Counted from the stretch's first letter, positions 25,281 to 35,755 are shown. The stretch is DNA of 64,000 nt from Bettongia penicillata ogilbyi (GCA_023548195.1 JAJHZJ010000252.1:2487395-2551394); one strand, 5' to 3'. Program-made: numbers and translations. Notes: generated by a model not told the origin, from the sequence alone.

Positions 25281-25529
25281 TCTATGATCCCAGGAGCTGC
25301 AATAGCTGTAATAGCCACTTTTATTTACCCTGAGCTAGATATTTGTTGTAGGAAGAGATACCTCCAACATGACAATAGATTCATTTGCATACAACTTTCT
25401 ATCTGCCACCTCTATCCGTTTGCACAGACTGTTACCCATACTGAAATTATTTTCTTCCCTACCTCCACCTTTTGGAAGCTCCCTTCCAGGCTCAGCTTAA
25501 ATGCTACCCCCTTTAAAAAAGGCATTTCT

Positions 25530-26400
25530 TGCAAATTAAAAGAATGAGGAAAAAATCTCATATCTATTAGATTGGCAAATAGAACAGAAAAGGTAAATGA
25601 CAACTGTTGGAGGGGGTCCATTGTTGGTGGAGTTGTGAACTGATTCAACCGTTCTGTAGAACAATTTGGAACTCTGCCCAAAGGGCTATGAAACAAGGCA
25701 CACTCTTTGACCTAACAACCCCATTACTAGGTTTATATTACAAAAGAGAAAAAACAAAATGGAAAAGAACCTGTATGTACAAAAAGATTTATAGCAGTTC
25801 TTTTCTGGGGGCAAAGAATTAGAAATTGAAGGAATGCTCATCAGTTGGGGAATGGCTAAACAAGCTGAGGTATGTGATTTTGATGGAATACTATTGTACT
25901 ATAAGAAATGATGATCAGGTTACTCTCAGAAAAACCTGGAAAGACATATATGAACTGATGCTGAGTGAAATGAGCAGAACCAGGAGAACATTATATACCA
26001 TAACAGCCACAGTGTGCGAGGACTGTTTCTGATAGACTTAGCCCTTCACAGCAATGCAAGGACCTAAAACATTCCCAAAAGACTCGAGGCAAAATGTCAT
26101 CCACATCCAGGGAAAGAACTATGGAATCAGAATGCAGAATGAAGCAAACTCTTTTCTCTTGTGTTATGTTTTCTTTTGTTTTTTTCTCATGCTTTCTCTC
26201 ATTCATTTTAATTTTTCCATGCAACATGACTAATGTGAAAATGTGTTTAGTAAAAATATATGTGTAGAACCCATATGATTGCATGCTGCCTCAGGGAGAC
26301 AAGGGAGAGGGAGGAAAGGGAGAGAGGGGGGGAGAAAATGATTGATGAAAAGTGACTGGTGAAAACTGAAAACAAATAAATTAATTAAATTTTAAAAAAA
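25530..26400 (+). repeat. L1 3' end, longest continuous copy in the window
   Basis: An 870-bp 3' end running from ATTAGATTGGCAAATAGAAC through CTATGAAACAAGGCACACTC, GGTTTATATTACAAAAGAG, AATACTATTGTACTATAAGA and CATGACTAATGTGAAAATGT to an A-rich end at 26390. Resembles the conserved segment of therian L1 3' ends. No ORF2 is present. Confidence 0.85.
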
Positions 26401-27215
26401 AGAAAAACCTGGAAAGACTTTCATGGACTGATTCTAAATGAAATGTACTGTGTACAAAGTAACAGCAAGTAAGCATATAAGATGATCATCTGTGAATGAC
26501 TTAGCTATACTCAGTAATACAATAATCCAAGACAACTCTGAAGTACTTATGATGAAAAATGCTACTCATCCCCAGAGGAAGAACTGATGGTGTCTGAATA
26601 CTGATTGAAGCCTACCTTTTTTCACTTTTTTATCTAATTAATTTATTTGTTTTCAGTTTTCTGTAATCAATTTCATAAGTTTTAAATTTTCTCTCCCTCC
26701 CTCCTCCCTCTCTCCCTGAGATGGCATGCAATCTTATATGAGTTCTACACATACATTCTTCTTAAACACATTTTCACATTAGTCATGTTGCCTAGAAGAA
26801 TTCAAATGAATGGGAGAAACCATGAGAAAAAACAAAACAACACAAAATAGTTTTCTTCATTCTGTGTTCTAATTCCACGGTTCTTTCTCTGGATGTGGAT
26901 GGTATTTTGCCTCGAGTCCTTTGGGAATGTTTTAGGTCTTTGCATTGCTGTGAAAGGCTATCACTTTATTTTTCTTGAGGTTTTTCTTGTCTGTGTTTTC
27001 TTTCACAACATGACTATTATGGATATGTTTTGCATGACTACACATGTATAACCTATATCAAATTGCTTGCCTTCTCAATGAGGGGGGATGGAAAGGGAGA
27101 GAATTTGGAACTCAAAAGTTTTAAAAATGAATGCTAAAAATAGTTTTTACATATAACTGGGAGAAAATAAAATATTAAATAGAAAAAAATAAAATAAAAA
27201 GGGCATTTCTGCTTA
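26401..27215 (+). repeat. L1 3' end, sense, split by an antisense copy
   Basis: Sense L1 (26401-26630: AAACCTGGAAAGACTTTCAT, CTTATGATGAAAAATGCTAC) stops at TTTCACTTTTTTATCT and resumes at about 26961 (TCACTTTATTTTTCTTGAGG, CACAACATGACTATTATGGA) to an A-rich end. The first piece begins right at the A-rich end of the previous L1, so the two were inserted in tandem. Confidence 0.75.
26631..26960 (-). repeat. Antisense L1 tail nested inside a sense L1
   Basis: Reverse complement of the tail subtype seen at 21150-21350 and 26160-26390 (ACATTTTCACATTAGTCATG, GTTCTACACATACATTCTTC, TGGATGTGGATGGTATTTTG). Likely duplications TCACTTTTTT (about 26623) and TCACTTTATT (26961) flank it. Confidence 0.75.
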
Positions 27216-27349
27216 GCCTACTTGTTAGTGTTCCCTACCCAATTACTTCGTATTCATTTGCAAAGGTACACATACATATGTTATATATGTATATTTATAT
27301 GTGTGTTTGTATCTCCTGCATTTCCTTATACCCTGTCTGTGAACAAGTT

Positions 27350-27490
27350 CTATTCCTCCACTGACCTCTGACCCAGCAGAATTTATGCTTCTTGAGGGTA
27401 AGGGTTTTCTCGATTTTCTGTCTCCCTAAAGCTTAGCACAGGTCCTGACACAGAGTAGACGTTTAATAAATGCTTGCTGACTGACTGAGC
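27350..27490 (+). repeat. L2 LINE 3' end
   Basis: TTATGCTTCTTGAGGGTAAG, AGCTTAGCACAGGTCCTGAC and TTTAATAAATGCTTGCTGAC. Confidence 0.75.
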
Positions 27491-27638
27491 TCCTACTGAC
27501 GAGCCCCCTTGGTCTACCCTGTCTGTCTAGTAGCTTCTACCTAATTAAGTTGATGCCAAATAAACGGAAGTACAAGGTCTGGGGAAAGTCATTCCTCCTT
27601 GCTGAAGGTAGAATGTGAGACCTGGAGACACCACAGGG

Positions 27639-27650
27639 GTGTGTGTGTGC

Positions 27651-27697
<47 letters not shown>

Positions 27698-27699
27698 TG
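27639..27699. repeat. GT dinucleotide microsatellite
   Basis: About 30 GT units with two GC interruptions at the start and one AT near the end. Potential Z-DNA former and length-polymorphic marker. Confidence 0.95.
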
Positions 27700-27839
27700 A
27701 TTATAGTTGACTATCTACTCAAACCTGACCCACCTCTGAACAGCTTTGACAAAGTCAAACCAATACTAGATTCATTAGGTCCTGTATTCAACATTCACTT
27801 TTAATTATATTTATCTTCCTTCGTGGGCACCAGGAGGTA

Positions 27840-27940
27840 TGTAAGAATGTAGTAGAATATAAGCTCCGAGAGGTCATTCTGCTTTTCTAGGACAGGACGT
27901 TTTCCGCAAAAAAGGTGCTTAATAAATGCTGGTTAGTTTA
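27840..27940 (+). repeat. L2 LINE 3' end fragment
   Basis: AATATAAGCTCCGAGAGGTC and GGTGCTTAATAAATGCTGGT. Confidence 0.6.
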
Positions 27941-28289
27941 AATTGGACAGGTTGATGACCTCTCTATAGTTCCCCTGCTGGGGAGCTAGTCCCAGCAGGC
28001 TCTTATATAGACTGAGAACTTACTGCCAAATGTGGCCATCCTCTGTCAGTTTTCCCCTCTGCTTAACTGAACCCAACTAAGTATTCTGGCTCTAAAAGGG
28101 GGTTCCATATCCCTGAAGGTTGGTTGTTTCATTCTCTGTTTTCTCTTCCCACTCTCCTTAGGCAGCCCTGAATAAAGTGTTACTCACATGTCACAATAAA
28201 CTAACCCACTACCGGCTGATACAGGGCTCTTTAAGACATTACAGATAAAATATTTTAAATAAATGTTTTACATAAAAATGTTTTAATTA
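27941..28289. other. Interval with AATAAAGTGTTACTC LTR-like end
   Basis: CTGAATAAAGTGTTACTCAC near 28169 looks like an LTR poly(A) signal plus R end, but no partner LTR or duplications are visible. Confidence 0.3.
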
Positions 28290-28760
28290 TGCATTTTGTT
28301 TTTACAGCACAAGCATTTCTGGAAATATACCCCTTCAGCCTCATCCTCCCTTACAGAATTCTTGATTGTAACAAAAATAAAGAAAACAAACCTAAAAAAT
28401 TATAACAAAGTTGAGCGAAAGCATCCTAGTCAATGACCAAAAATGACAATGTATACAACATTCTGCCCTAGCAAAGCCTCACCTCTGCCAAGAAGAGGAA
28501 TATTCATTATCTGTTCTCCAGGACTATTACTGCCTTTTCATTTGCTTGAAGTTTGACTTCCTTTTAGTAATCTTTTCACTTCCACTGTTGTAGTAGCTAT
28601 GCATATTTTTCTTTAGGTTTTACTTATTTTGCCCTGCCTTGGCTCATATAAACCTTTCTCTGTTTCTCTGAATTAACTCTGTCACTTCTTACTGCACAAT
28701 AACATTTTACAACACTTCAAGCAGTTGTGGTATGCTTCCAGTAATGTACCAGCTACCCTC
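28290..28760 (-). repeat. Older L1 3' end, antisense
   Basis: TTTTTCTTTAGGTTTTACTT, TGCACAATAACATTTTACAA and CTTGATTGTAACAAAAATAA correspond, reversed, to an older L1 subtype than those at 8.6 or 25.5 kb. Confidence 0.6.
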
Positions 28761-28824
28761 CTGGGATTTCACACCACCAATTATCAGGATACCTTCTCCC
28801 CTTCATTTTATGTGTTATCATCCT

Positions 28825-28942
28825 CCCCCATGAAATTGTAAGCTCCTTGTGGACAGAGATTATCTTTGTTTTCTTTGTTTTTCCTATTTGTATCGTCAGT
28901 ACTTAGCACAGTATGTGGCATATAGTAGCATTAATACATGTT
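28825..28942 (+). repeat. L2 LINE 3' end
   Basis: AATTGTAAGCTCCTTGTGGA, CTTAGCACAGTATGTGGCAT and AGCATTAATACATGTT. Confidence 0.7.
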
Positions 28943-29185
28943 GGGCAGCCAGGTGGCAAAGTGGATACAGTGTTAGATCTGAAGTCAAGAAGACCTGAGT
29001 TCAAATGTGACCTCAGACACTTACTAGCTGTGTGACCCTGGGCAAGCCACTTAACCCTGTTTGCCTCAGTTTCCTCAGCTATAAAATAAGTGGAAAAGGA
29101 AATGCCAAACTACTTCAGTATCTTTGCCAAGAAAACCCCAAATGGAGTCATGAAGAGTTGGACATCACTGAAAAACAAATAAATT
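28943..29185 (+). repeat. MAR1-type SINE, near full length
   Basis: Starts GGGCAGCCAGGTGGCAAAGT and keeps the B-box-like GAGTTCAAATGTGACC, CACTTAACCCTGTTTGCCTC, and the tail CCAAGAAAACCCCAAATGG with GAAGAGTTGGACATCACTG. A good local reference copy. Confidence 0.93.
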
Positions 29186-30104
29186 GAATTTAATTGTAGA
29201 ATAGAAAATGAAAAGTTGGTGGGCAAAGCTAGTTATGCCCCCTTTTTGGCCCCCAACTTCACTGGGCATCCTCCAGGTCTTCCTTCCTGGCATGAATTTT
29301 CCCTGAGCAAGGGCCACACTTTGGGAAAGTGATTCCCTTTTCAAATTAGCCAAGGGGAGAATAAACCAAAGAGAAAGCACTTGAAAGCAACTGACTCAGA
29401 AAGCAGAGGCAGATCATTTACAAATTCTTCTTCAGTTAAAGAATTTGTTATTGTCTCAGCTTTGGAGAGCTATAAAAATGTGATTGGATACAATATCTTT
29501 TCTTGCACTGAGGCCTTGATTTGTACCATCTCCCAGCAGTACAGTAACAGAATCTAGCCCCTAGCTGACCATGGCCTCCCTCCAGGCTATGTTTAATACT
29601 CACCCTCCTCAGGTGATTAAATCAATTACACAAATCAGTACTTAAAGGAGGGGCTACACTGACTTAGAGAAATCAGTTTCTTTTTAAACAATTGTCAAAA
29701 CGGAAAGTGAAACAAACACATAATAATATGGGGATACAGACTTGGAATTTTCCCAGGAGATATTAAGAGCCAGAGGAAAGCAAAGGACAGCAAAGGAAGA
29801 TGTGACACATTTTGTTCTCAACGCCAGACACGCTGCATCTGTTTCGGGTTTCTACATCATTGGGTTACAGACCTTTTCTTGCCATCCTGGCATTTTCCCT
29901 CCTTCCAATATGCTCATGATTGCTGCAGGGCCTGAAGAAGGGGCATCATATGGCAACCCTGTCCCTCCCTTCTGGAGGCCTCTCTGTCATCCTCTCACAT
30001 ACCATCTCATATTCCCCTCTCAACTAGCTTCTCACCTATCTCACTTGGGAAATGGAAGAGCCAGTTCTCCAAGGGCTCAAGCACATAGATATTGGGGAAC
30101 TGCT
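29186..30104. other. Interval without recognised gene
   Basis: An open frame of 192 codons begins at 29742 but its last third is antisense BovB-like repeat and the rest matches no family I know. I do not call a gene. Confidence 0.5.
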
Positions 30105-30345
30105 ATCTGCCCCATCCAAGTTGTTCAGTCATGTTTAACTCTTCATGACCTCATGGACTCTAAGAGTGCACCAGGCCTTCTATCCTCTACTCTCCCCAAA
30201 TCTATCCAAGCGCCTGTTCACTGCTTCCATGATATTATCTATCCTCCGTTGTCCCCTTCTCCTTTTGCTTTCACTCTTTCCCAGTATCGAAGTCTTTTTC
30301 CAATGAATCCCGTCTTCTGATTATGTGGGCAAAGCTTCAGCTTCA
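30105..30345 (-). repeat. RTE/BovB-like LINE 3' end, antisense
   Basis: GTTGTTCAGTCATGTTTAAC, GACCTCATGGACTCTAAGAG, CACCAGGCCTTCTATCC, CTCCGTTGTCCCCTTCTCCT, TCTTTCCCAGTATCGAAGTC and TTTTTCCAATGAATCC match phrase by phrase the antisense 3' end of BovB as known from ruminants. The MAR1-type SINE tails in this window share its terminal part, which fits RTE-driven SINE mobilisation. Confidence 0.8.
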
Positions 30346-30354
30346 GTATTATGA

Positions 30355-30690
30355 ATAGTCTGAATTAGTCATTATTAATTTCCTATTCATATTCAGCTAT
30401 CTCTCAATTTATAGGCACCCACTTGGTTTCCAGCTCTTTGCTACCAAAAATGTCCCGCTATGAATATGTTACTACATATTGTATCTTCGTTCCTGCCGTT
30501 GAACTTGTATGAGATTGCTGGGTCAAAGGGTATGAAGAGGTTAGTTAACTTTTCTTGAATAATCCTGAACTGATATCCAGAACAGTTGAATCAAGTCAAG
30601 GCTCCATCAACATTATATTAAGGGGCATATCTTCCCATAGCCTTCTTAACATTGACAATTCTGGTTTTTGTAATCTGTAGTGGAAATGAG
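30355..30690 (-). repeat. L1 3' end, antisense, left part
   Basis: TTTCCAGCTCTTTGCTACCA, GATTGCTGGGTCAAAGGGTA, CTCCATCAACATTATATTAA and CTTCTTAACATTGACAATTC are the inverted L1 3' block. It is interrupted at about 30691 and resumes near 31386. A second copy of 30415-30640 exists at 32277-32498. Confidence 0.75.
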
Positions 30691-31385
30691 CATGTTAATG
30701 TAGGATGAGCTAACTCCTCTATTTTGTTTTAAGTCTCTATTTTGAGACTAAGAAGTAGTTATATAAGTTGTTTTCCTATAATAAAAAAAAGACTTGAGTA
30801 GTATAGTTTGGCAATAATGTGTATGTCCTGACAATTTGGTAAGCAACTATTAATGACATAGGTGTCCTCCAAATTTGGTAAATAACTGATGAACATTGCT
30901 AATGTTGTTAGGAAATTAAAGCTTTGATTGATAGTTTTCTTTCATGATAAGCTTAGATAATTGATCACCCATCAGAACTTGGATGTAACTTACAAATATC
31001 CTTACTCAGAACCATTAAAAAAAAAAATCAGAGGCCTCAGCCTGATTGAGTAGCCACCAAAACTTACTCCTACACACTCGCTGAATTCAGAGATTTAAGC
31101 ATCCCATGTTCCCTCAAGAGCAGTGCTGATTGATTGAGACCTGCCAGAGCACCACCTTAAATGGAGATACATGGCCTACAGCTGGGCAGAAAAGGAAACT
31201 TGTCATAAACTCTGGTATGAGTCAGGCCTACCAGGACAGAAATCAGGTTGGTGGTTTGTTCCTAGGGGGGGGTGATGTATTGTTTGCATGTGTTGATTAA
31301 TAAATTTTGATTACATGCATTTGTCTAATTGGTGTTTGTAACATTAGTTAGTATAGTAATGACATATTAGTTTTAAGCATGCTTC
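30691..31385 (+). repeat. LTR-like insertion in L1
   Basis: About 690 bp breaking an L1. It has an AATAAA at about 31302 in TTAATAAATTTTGATTACAT and a G run at 31267-31274, as in LTR R/U5 regions. I could not fix TG/CA ends or a duplication, so it may be a solo LTR of an endogenous retroelement or another insertion. Confidence 0.4.
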
Positions 31386-31485
31386 ATGTATTACATAATT
31401 TTTGCCAATTTGCAGGTAGTGAGGTGAAATATTAAAGTTGTTTACTTCACATTTCTCCAACTATTAACAGGACAAACCACATTTG
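31386..31485 (-). repeat. L1 3' end, antisense, right part
   Basis: TTTTTGCCAATTTGCAGGTA, GTGAGGTGAAATATTAAAGT and CACATTTCTCCAACTATTA continue the copy broken at 30690. Confidence 0.6.
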
Positions 31486-32004
31486 GTGACCTATTATCTG
31501 TCAAGACACTAGGCCATATACACATATATGTGTACCTATACATCCATCCATACACACATCCATATATATCCATGTATATATATAAAGTGTATCTATATAC
31601 ACAGAGAGACACACATAAATAGGAGAGATATCCTGTGACAAAGAACTCCTTCAGGGCAGCTCACAGCTTCAGCCATTGCTAATACCCTAACCAATGTGGG
31701 CAGCATTATTTCTATAGTTTTTCCCAAGGGTCAGAATATCAACTTGGTGATTCTGAATATCCTCACAGAAACTTCCTCTCCAATGACAGACCTTCTCCTC
31801 CCCTTAATGTCATTAAGACCACCCATCATTTCCTCTGAAGCATTTTTCAATATTATATTTTCACATCTCCTGTATATCCATGAGACTGTTTGGATTTTGA
31901 TGGTTCAAAGTGTTTCTGTTTTGACCAGAAATCCTGAGGATCTTTCCCTCCCAGTTTGACTTTGATTTTTTGGTTGGGTTGGGTTTTTTTTGAGTAGGCA
32001 AACT
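31486..32004. other. Interval without recognised gene
   Basis: A short CA/TA-rich tract at 31505-31610, then an 87-codon open frame (31696-31959) without recognisable domain. Confidence 0.5.
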
Positions 32005-32276
32005 AGATACATCTTTTGCCTCATTTCTTACCTCGCCTTAAATCCCTGAATGTGTGCTGCCTTGGACAAACAGACCTGGGAAAAAATTTAGCTTAAAAAG
32101 GCCAAGGTCTTCCACTGCATCTGTGGGGTCATCTTCAGTTGTACAAACCTACTCCTTCTATTGGACTCAGATGACCCTGGAGGAAGAATGAGGCTGATGA
32201 CTTTGCATATGGCTACCTTATTTAAATCCAATTCACTTGCAAATTAAGGCATCACCCTCCTGATGCCACTGGTCTT
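32005..32276 (-). repeat. R1 repeat, antisense, copy 4
   Basis: AAAAAGGCCAAGGTCTTCCA, AATGAGGCTGATGACTTTGC and AATCCAATTCACTTGCAAAT are the reverse complement of R1. Confidence 0.65.
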
Positions 32277-32498
32277 CTTGGTTTCCAGTTCTTTGCTACC
32301 AAAAATGTCCTGCTGGGAATATGTTAGTATGTATTGTATCTTCATTCCTGCCATTGAACCTGTATGCAGTTGCTGGATCAAAGGGTATGAAGAGTTTAGT
32401 TAACTTTACTTGAATAATCCTGAATTGACATCCAGAACAGTTAAATCAAGTTAAGGCTCCATCAACATTGTATTAATGGGCATATCTTCCCATAATGA
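32277..32498 (-). repeat. Second copy of the 30.4-kb L1 segment, antisense
   Basis: TTGGTTTCCAGTTCTTTGCT through GGGCATATCTTCCCATA parallels 30417-30640 at roughly 90 percent by eye, including the shared unusual phrase TTGAATAATCCTGAA. Bounded on one side by R1 and on the other by the gypsy fossil. Confidence 0.7.
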
Positions 32499-32509
32499 TC
32501 TATGAACCC

Positions 32510-32745
32510 TAGTTAATTTTCCACTCTCAGAATGTGCTGTTCATAGCAGAAGTGAAACTTCACCTTTCCACTGCTTGCTACCACCAGTTAGATGGGCAAA
32601 CAAAACACGCCCACTATATCTTCTAATAATATTTGTGCTGTTATGCCTCTTTCCACTGGAATGCTTATATTAAGCCATAGCAGAACTCATCTAAGTTAAC
32701 TAACCATTCTTCTACAAGGAGGCTGGCCTTTCTACACAAACTATT
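32510..32745 (+). pseudogene. Ty3/gypsy-type integrase fossil
   Basis: One frame, read across several stops, carries the landmarks of the end of a gypsy-class integrase core: a LHLSTA-like start (about 32557-32575), Tyr-His at 32579-32584, Asp-Gly-Gln-Thr at 32591-32602, Phe-His-Trp-Asn at 32651-32662 and Asn-His-Ser-Ser-Thr at 32702-32716. DGQT followed by the HSST block is typical of Metaviridae-like integrases rather than orthoretroviral ones. Spacing is right and frame is constant, but stops occur near 32620, 32675 and elsewhere, so it is dead. MamGypsy-like elements are known in mammals; GIN1-related sequence is an alternative. Catalytic Asp residues upstream are not present in this fragment. 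Confidence 0.6.
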
Positions 32746-32904
32746 TGAAACGCAGTTCTAACCAGCTCGAATTCACAGTCCATTCTCTCATACAAATGGA
32801 CAGCACTGGGGAGCTGGGGAGATTTCTAGACAACTGTTCAAGAAAGTAAAGGTACATATAAATGGTGTAATGAATAACATGGTCATCTGGGAAATGCTTA
32901 TAGG

Positions 32905-33035
32905 TAGAAACCAAAGAGGAGAAGGAAATGGCAAACCAGTCCGGTATCTTTGCCAAGAAAATTCCATGGACTATATTGTCAGGATATGGTCCATGGGATC
33001 ATGAAGAGTTGGACCCAACGGAAAAGCAACAAAGG
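32905..33035 (+). repeat. RTE/BovB-type 3' tail
   Basis: GAGAAGGAAATGGCAAACCA, CTTTGCCAAGAAAATTCCAT, GGATCATGAAGAGTTGGACC. The middle ATGGACTATATTGTCAGGAT is unlike the MAR1 SINE tail here and closer to BovB. Confidence 0.65.
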
Positions 33036-33164
33036 TAACCATGGACAACTCTACCCAGAATCTTTACTCTGATCATGCTTGAAGGAAACCAGGAGATAGA
33101 ACAGTAGGAGGATCTTCTCTTTAACTTAAACCATGAACCCACTGATGCAGAAAAGCCATGTTAG

Positions 33165-33294
33165 AGATAAAGTGCTGGACAGAGGAATCAGGAAACTTCA
33201 GTTTGAATCTCTGCTCTGATACTATGTATTTCTGGACAAATTGCTTTACCTCTCTGTCTTAATATTATCATGAATTTTATAGGACTAGAATCAG
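33165..33294 (+). repeat. MIR-type SINE
   Basis: GAATCAGGAAACTTCAGTTTG and GACAAATTGCTTTACCTCTC fit MIR. Confidence 0.55.
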
Positions 33295-33345
33295 AGGTGG
33301 GCAACCTGAGTCCTCAAGACCATAGGCTCCTCACCCCTGGACTTG
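33295..33345 (-). repeat. Fragment of palindromic element P1
   Basis: GTGGGCAACCTGAGTCCTCA and CTCACCCCTGG resemble one end of the palindromic element at 34222. Confidence 0.35.
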
Positions 33346-33792
33346 ATACCATTTATGTCTAACATTCTATGTCTGATTTTCAATCATTATAAAGTCCCTT
33401 TCAGTGAAAAACTTCTTTGATTCTGTCTAGCACTAACATTCTGTAATTCTATCTACAACTTCCATCATTTTGTATCCTACATGTCTTTCAACAATCCCTG
33501 TTTCAATCAGGGACAAATTAATTCCAAGTGCATGACCTAGCCCCTTGACTTCCCTTAGTTGTGACTGACAGGAAGAAAGCATTCATGTTTCTGGTAATCT
33601 CAGCCTCCAGGCAACTGACGGACACTTTTGAGTACCTAGACAACTTCAGGGGTTGTGGTCTAGAAAACCAACCTTCACAATTTTTATGATACCTAATAGG
33701 TATATCCACTTAAACAAGGCTTAGATCATGAGAAGAAAATCATAAATTCCTAATTATTGGCTATAGTTTTGGTTTTACTATCTGTAAATTAA

Positions 33793-33850
<58 letters not shown>
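33793..33850. repeat. Compound CT/CA microsatellite
   Basis: Seven CT units followed directly by about 22 CA units. Confidence 0.95.
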
Positions 33851-33852
<2 letters not shown>

Positions 33853-34221
33853 GTTTTGATCTGCTCATTTTCTGACCTGCTTTAAGTTTCTTCCTCCTTT
33901 GGCAGCCTGGTGACTCTTATGGGGGGCTCACCATATTGATGCCAAATTCATTGTGGACAACTGATTGAACCCAACCAGGCTATCAGTTTTAGCTTCCCCG
34001 GTAGAAAAGATTACATACCCCAGATTATATCTTTTCCAACTTATCTTTTAATCCTATTTCTTAATAACAATTCTTGATTATTTCAATCTATTCAACAATT
34101 TAATTTTACAAGTTTTAATTAAATGACTATTTTATGTTATCCCAGTAAGTATAGCTGGGATTAAAAAAAATGTCTCCCGCTATTACAAAGTTTACAACCT
34201 ATTGGGAGAATATAATATGTA

Positions 34222-34435
34222 TACAACTGGAAGGGTATGGGCCAGGAGGCAGGAACCTTGGGCCTCAAGGCCACACATGTCTTTCTAGGTCCTTGGATAT
34301 GGTCTTCTGACTGAATCCAAACTTCACCAAATAAATCCTTTTGTTAAGAGGACTTGCTCAGTGAAGTTTGGATTCAGTCAAAGGGTAGCATTATTGGCTC
34401 TAGGTCCTTTCTAACTTTGAAAGACTTACACTATA
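34222..34435. repeat. Palindromic MITE-like element P1
   Basis: A perfect 19-bp inverted repeat, GACTGAATCCAAACTTCAC at 34309-34327 and its complement at 34361-34379, surrounds a 33-bp loop, and the flanks (CAGGAACCTTGGGCCTCAAG, GCTCTAGGTCCTTTCT) continue as an imperfect hairpin. Half copies lie at 33295 and 54490. Structure and dispersal fit a non-autonomous DNA transposon; no transposase is present and the family is not named here. Confidence 0.6.
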
Positions 34436-34582
34436 GGTAACTTAAGAATGTTTGAAGACCCTTTTGTATCTCTTAAGAACTAGAGGGTTTGGCCAGTTTC
34501 ACTTTATGTCATTAGACTTTGAAATGGAACATGGTGAAAGAATCAAGGAGGAAAAATAGACCTTTTCTCTGCCCCTAAAGTA

Positions 34583-34736
34583 AGTGACAGACACTAGCTG
34601 TGTGAACCTGGTTAAGTCACTTCACCCTGTTTGCTTTAGTTTCTTCATATGTAAAATGAAGTGGGAAAGGATGGCAAACCACTTCAGATAGGGTTAGGAA
34701 GAGCTGGACATGACTGAAACTACTGAACAACAAAAA
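34583..34736 (+). repeat. MAR1-type SINE, 5' truncated
   Basis: GACACTAGCTGTGTGAACCT, AAGTCACTTCACCCTGTTTG, AGGAAGAGCTGGACATGACT, ACTGAACAACAA. The CCAAGAAAACCCC block is deleted. Confidence 0.85.
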
Positions 34737-34994
34737 TGTGGGTGAAATTAAAAGAAAAGGAATCTTTTAAAGAAAGAGAATCAGGCTAAAGGAAAGACTG
34801 GGGCCTGGGGCTAGGATTTGGCAGCTCAGAGATGGCAGGCTCCAGAACCTAAAATCCTGCTGATAACTGGTATGGGTTCCAAGTCTTTCCAAAGGTCCAC
34901 AGCAGCACCCTAAGCCAGGAAGTCAGCAGATCTTTATAGGCTAGTAGCAGTGGTGATGATGGCCAAGCAGTAATGCAAGACCAAGATCATCAAG

Positions 34995-35095
34995 AACACC
35001 ACCAGAATTATATATATTATATATATGTATATGTATATATATTTATGCATATATATATATACATATGTGTATATACATATGTATGTATATGTGTG
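34995..35095. repeat. TA/TATG-rich simple repeat
   Basis: Alternating TATATA and TATGTA units of irregular phase. Confidence 0.85.
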
Positions 35096-35099
35096 TTCC

Positions 35100-35410
35100 C
35101 TAGGTGTGTACCACTTTATCAGGGTAATTTATGTGTAGGTCCACACTTCCCACTAATGAGCATATTTCTAGGAGAATACACCCCAAATTTAGGGAGGAAA
35201 TATTTTGTCATTACCCTCCTTACCTTGCTATTTCAATAAATCAGCCTTCGCTTTGACTTAATTTTGCTAATTCAATGACTATTAAAGGTAAACTCAATGA
35301 TGGGGGCCCAAGAGCTATCATTTTTGCAGTATAGAACCAAAGGGTACCTTGAAACTGGAATAGTTGAACCTCTGAGTTTGAATTGTAAGGGTAGTTCAGA
35401 GAAAATGCTA
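35100..35410 (+). repeat. LTR-like repeat R4, copy 1
   Basis: CAATAAATCAGCCTTCGCTT, then ATTCAATGACTATTAAAGGT, AAACTCAATGATGGGGGCCC and AAGAGCTAT match in order 53010-53220. The AATAAA followed about 20-50 bp later by a conserved block is typical of an LTR. Confidence 0.45.
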
Positions 35411-35755
35411 CACAAGTGAATAGATAAACAGTATATGCAAATCATATCAAGGAAAAGTGTACCAATAAATGGCAGAAATGGGAATCAGGAAAGTCCTTAT
35501 GTAGAAGATGGTACTTGAATTGTGTTGTGAAAGCATGTTATAAATAAACTTGTAAAGGACAAGTTTGGCCCTGGAGACCAGAGGAGAGGAAAAACTTTTT
35601 TCTCACTCTTTTTATTTTTGTGGAAGGGGGGAAGAGGGAGAACTCCACAGGTGTAGAATACTGAATATAATGCCAGATTTTTTTTTTTTTACTATTTGGC
35701 TTTACAGTTATTCTGTATTTTTTTCCTCTTTTTATTTAAAAAAATGTTTATTATA

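Noticed and set aside
28943..29060. True tRNA gene in the SINE heads
   Set aside because: The A and B boxes are SINE-internal, the body cannot fold as a tRNA, and the same sequence recurs many times with a LINE-like tail.
29742..30320. 192-codon open frame
   Set aside because: The last third is antisense BovB-like repeat; no domain in the remainder.
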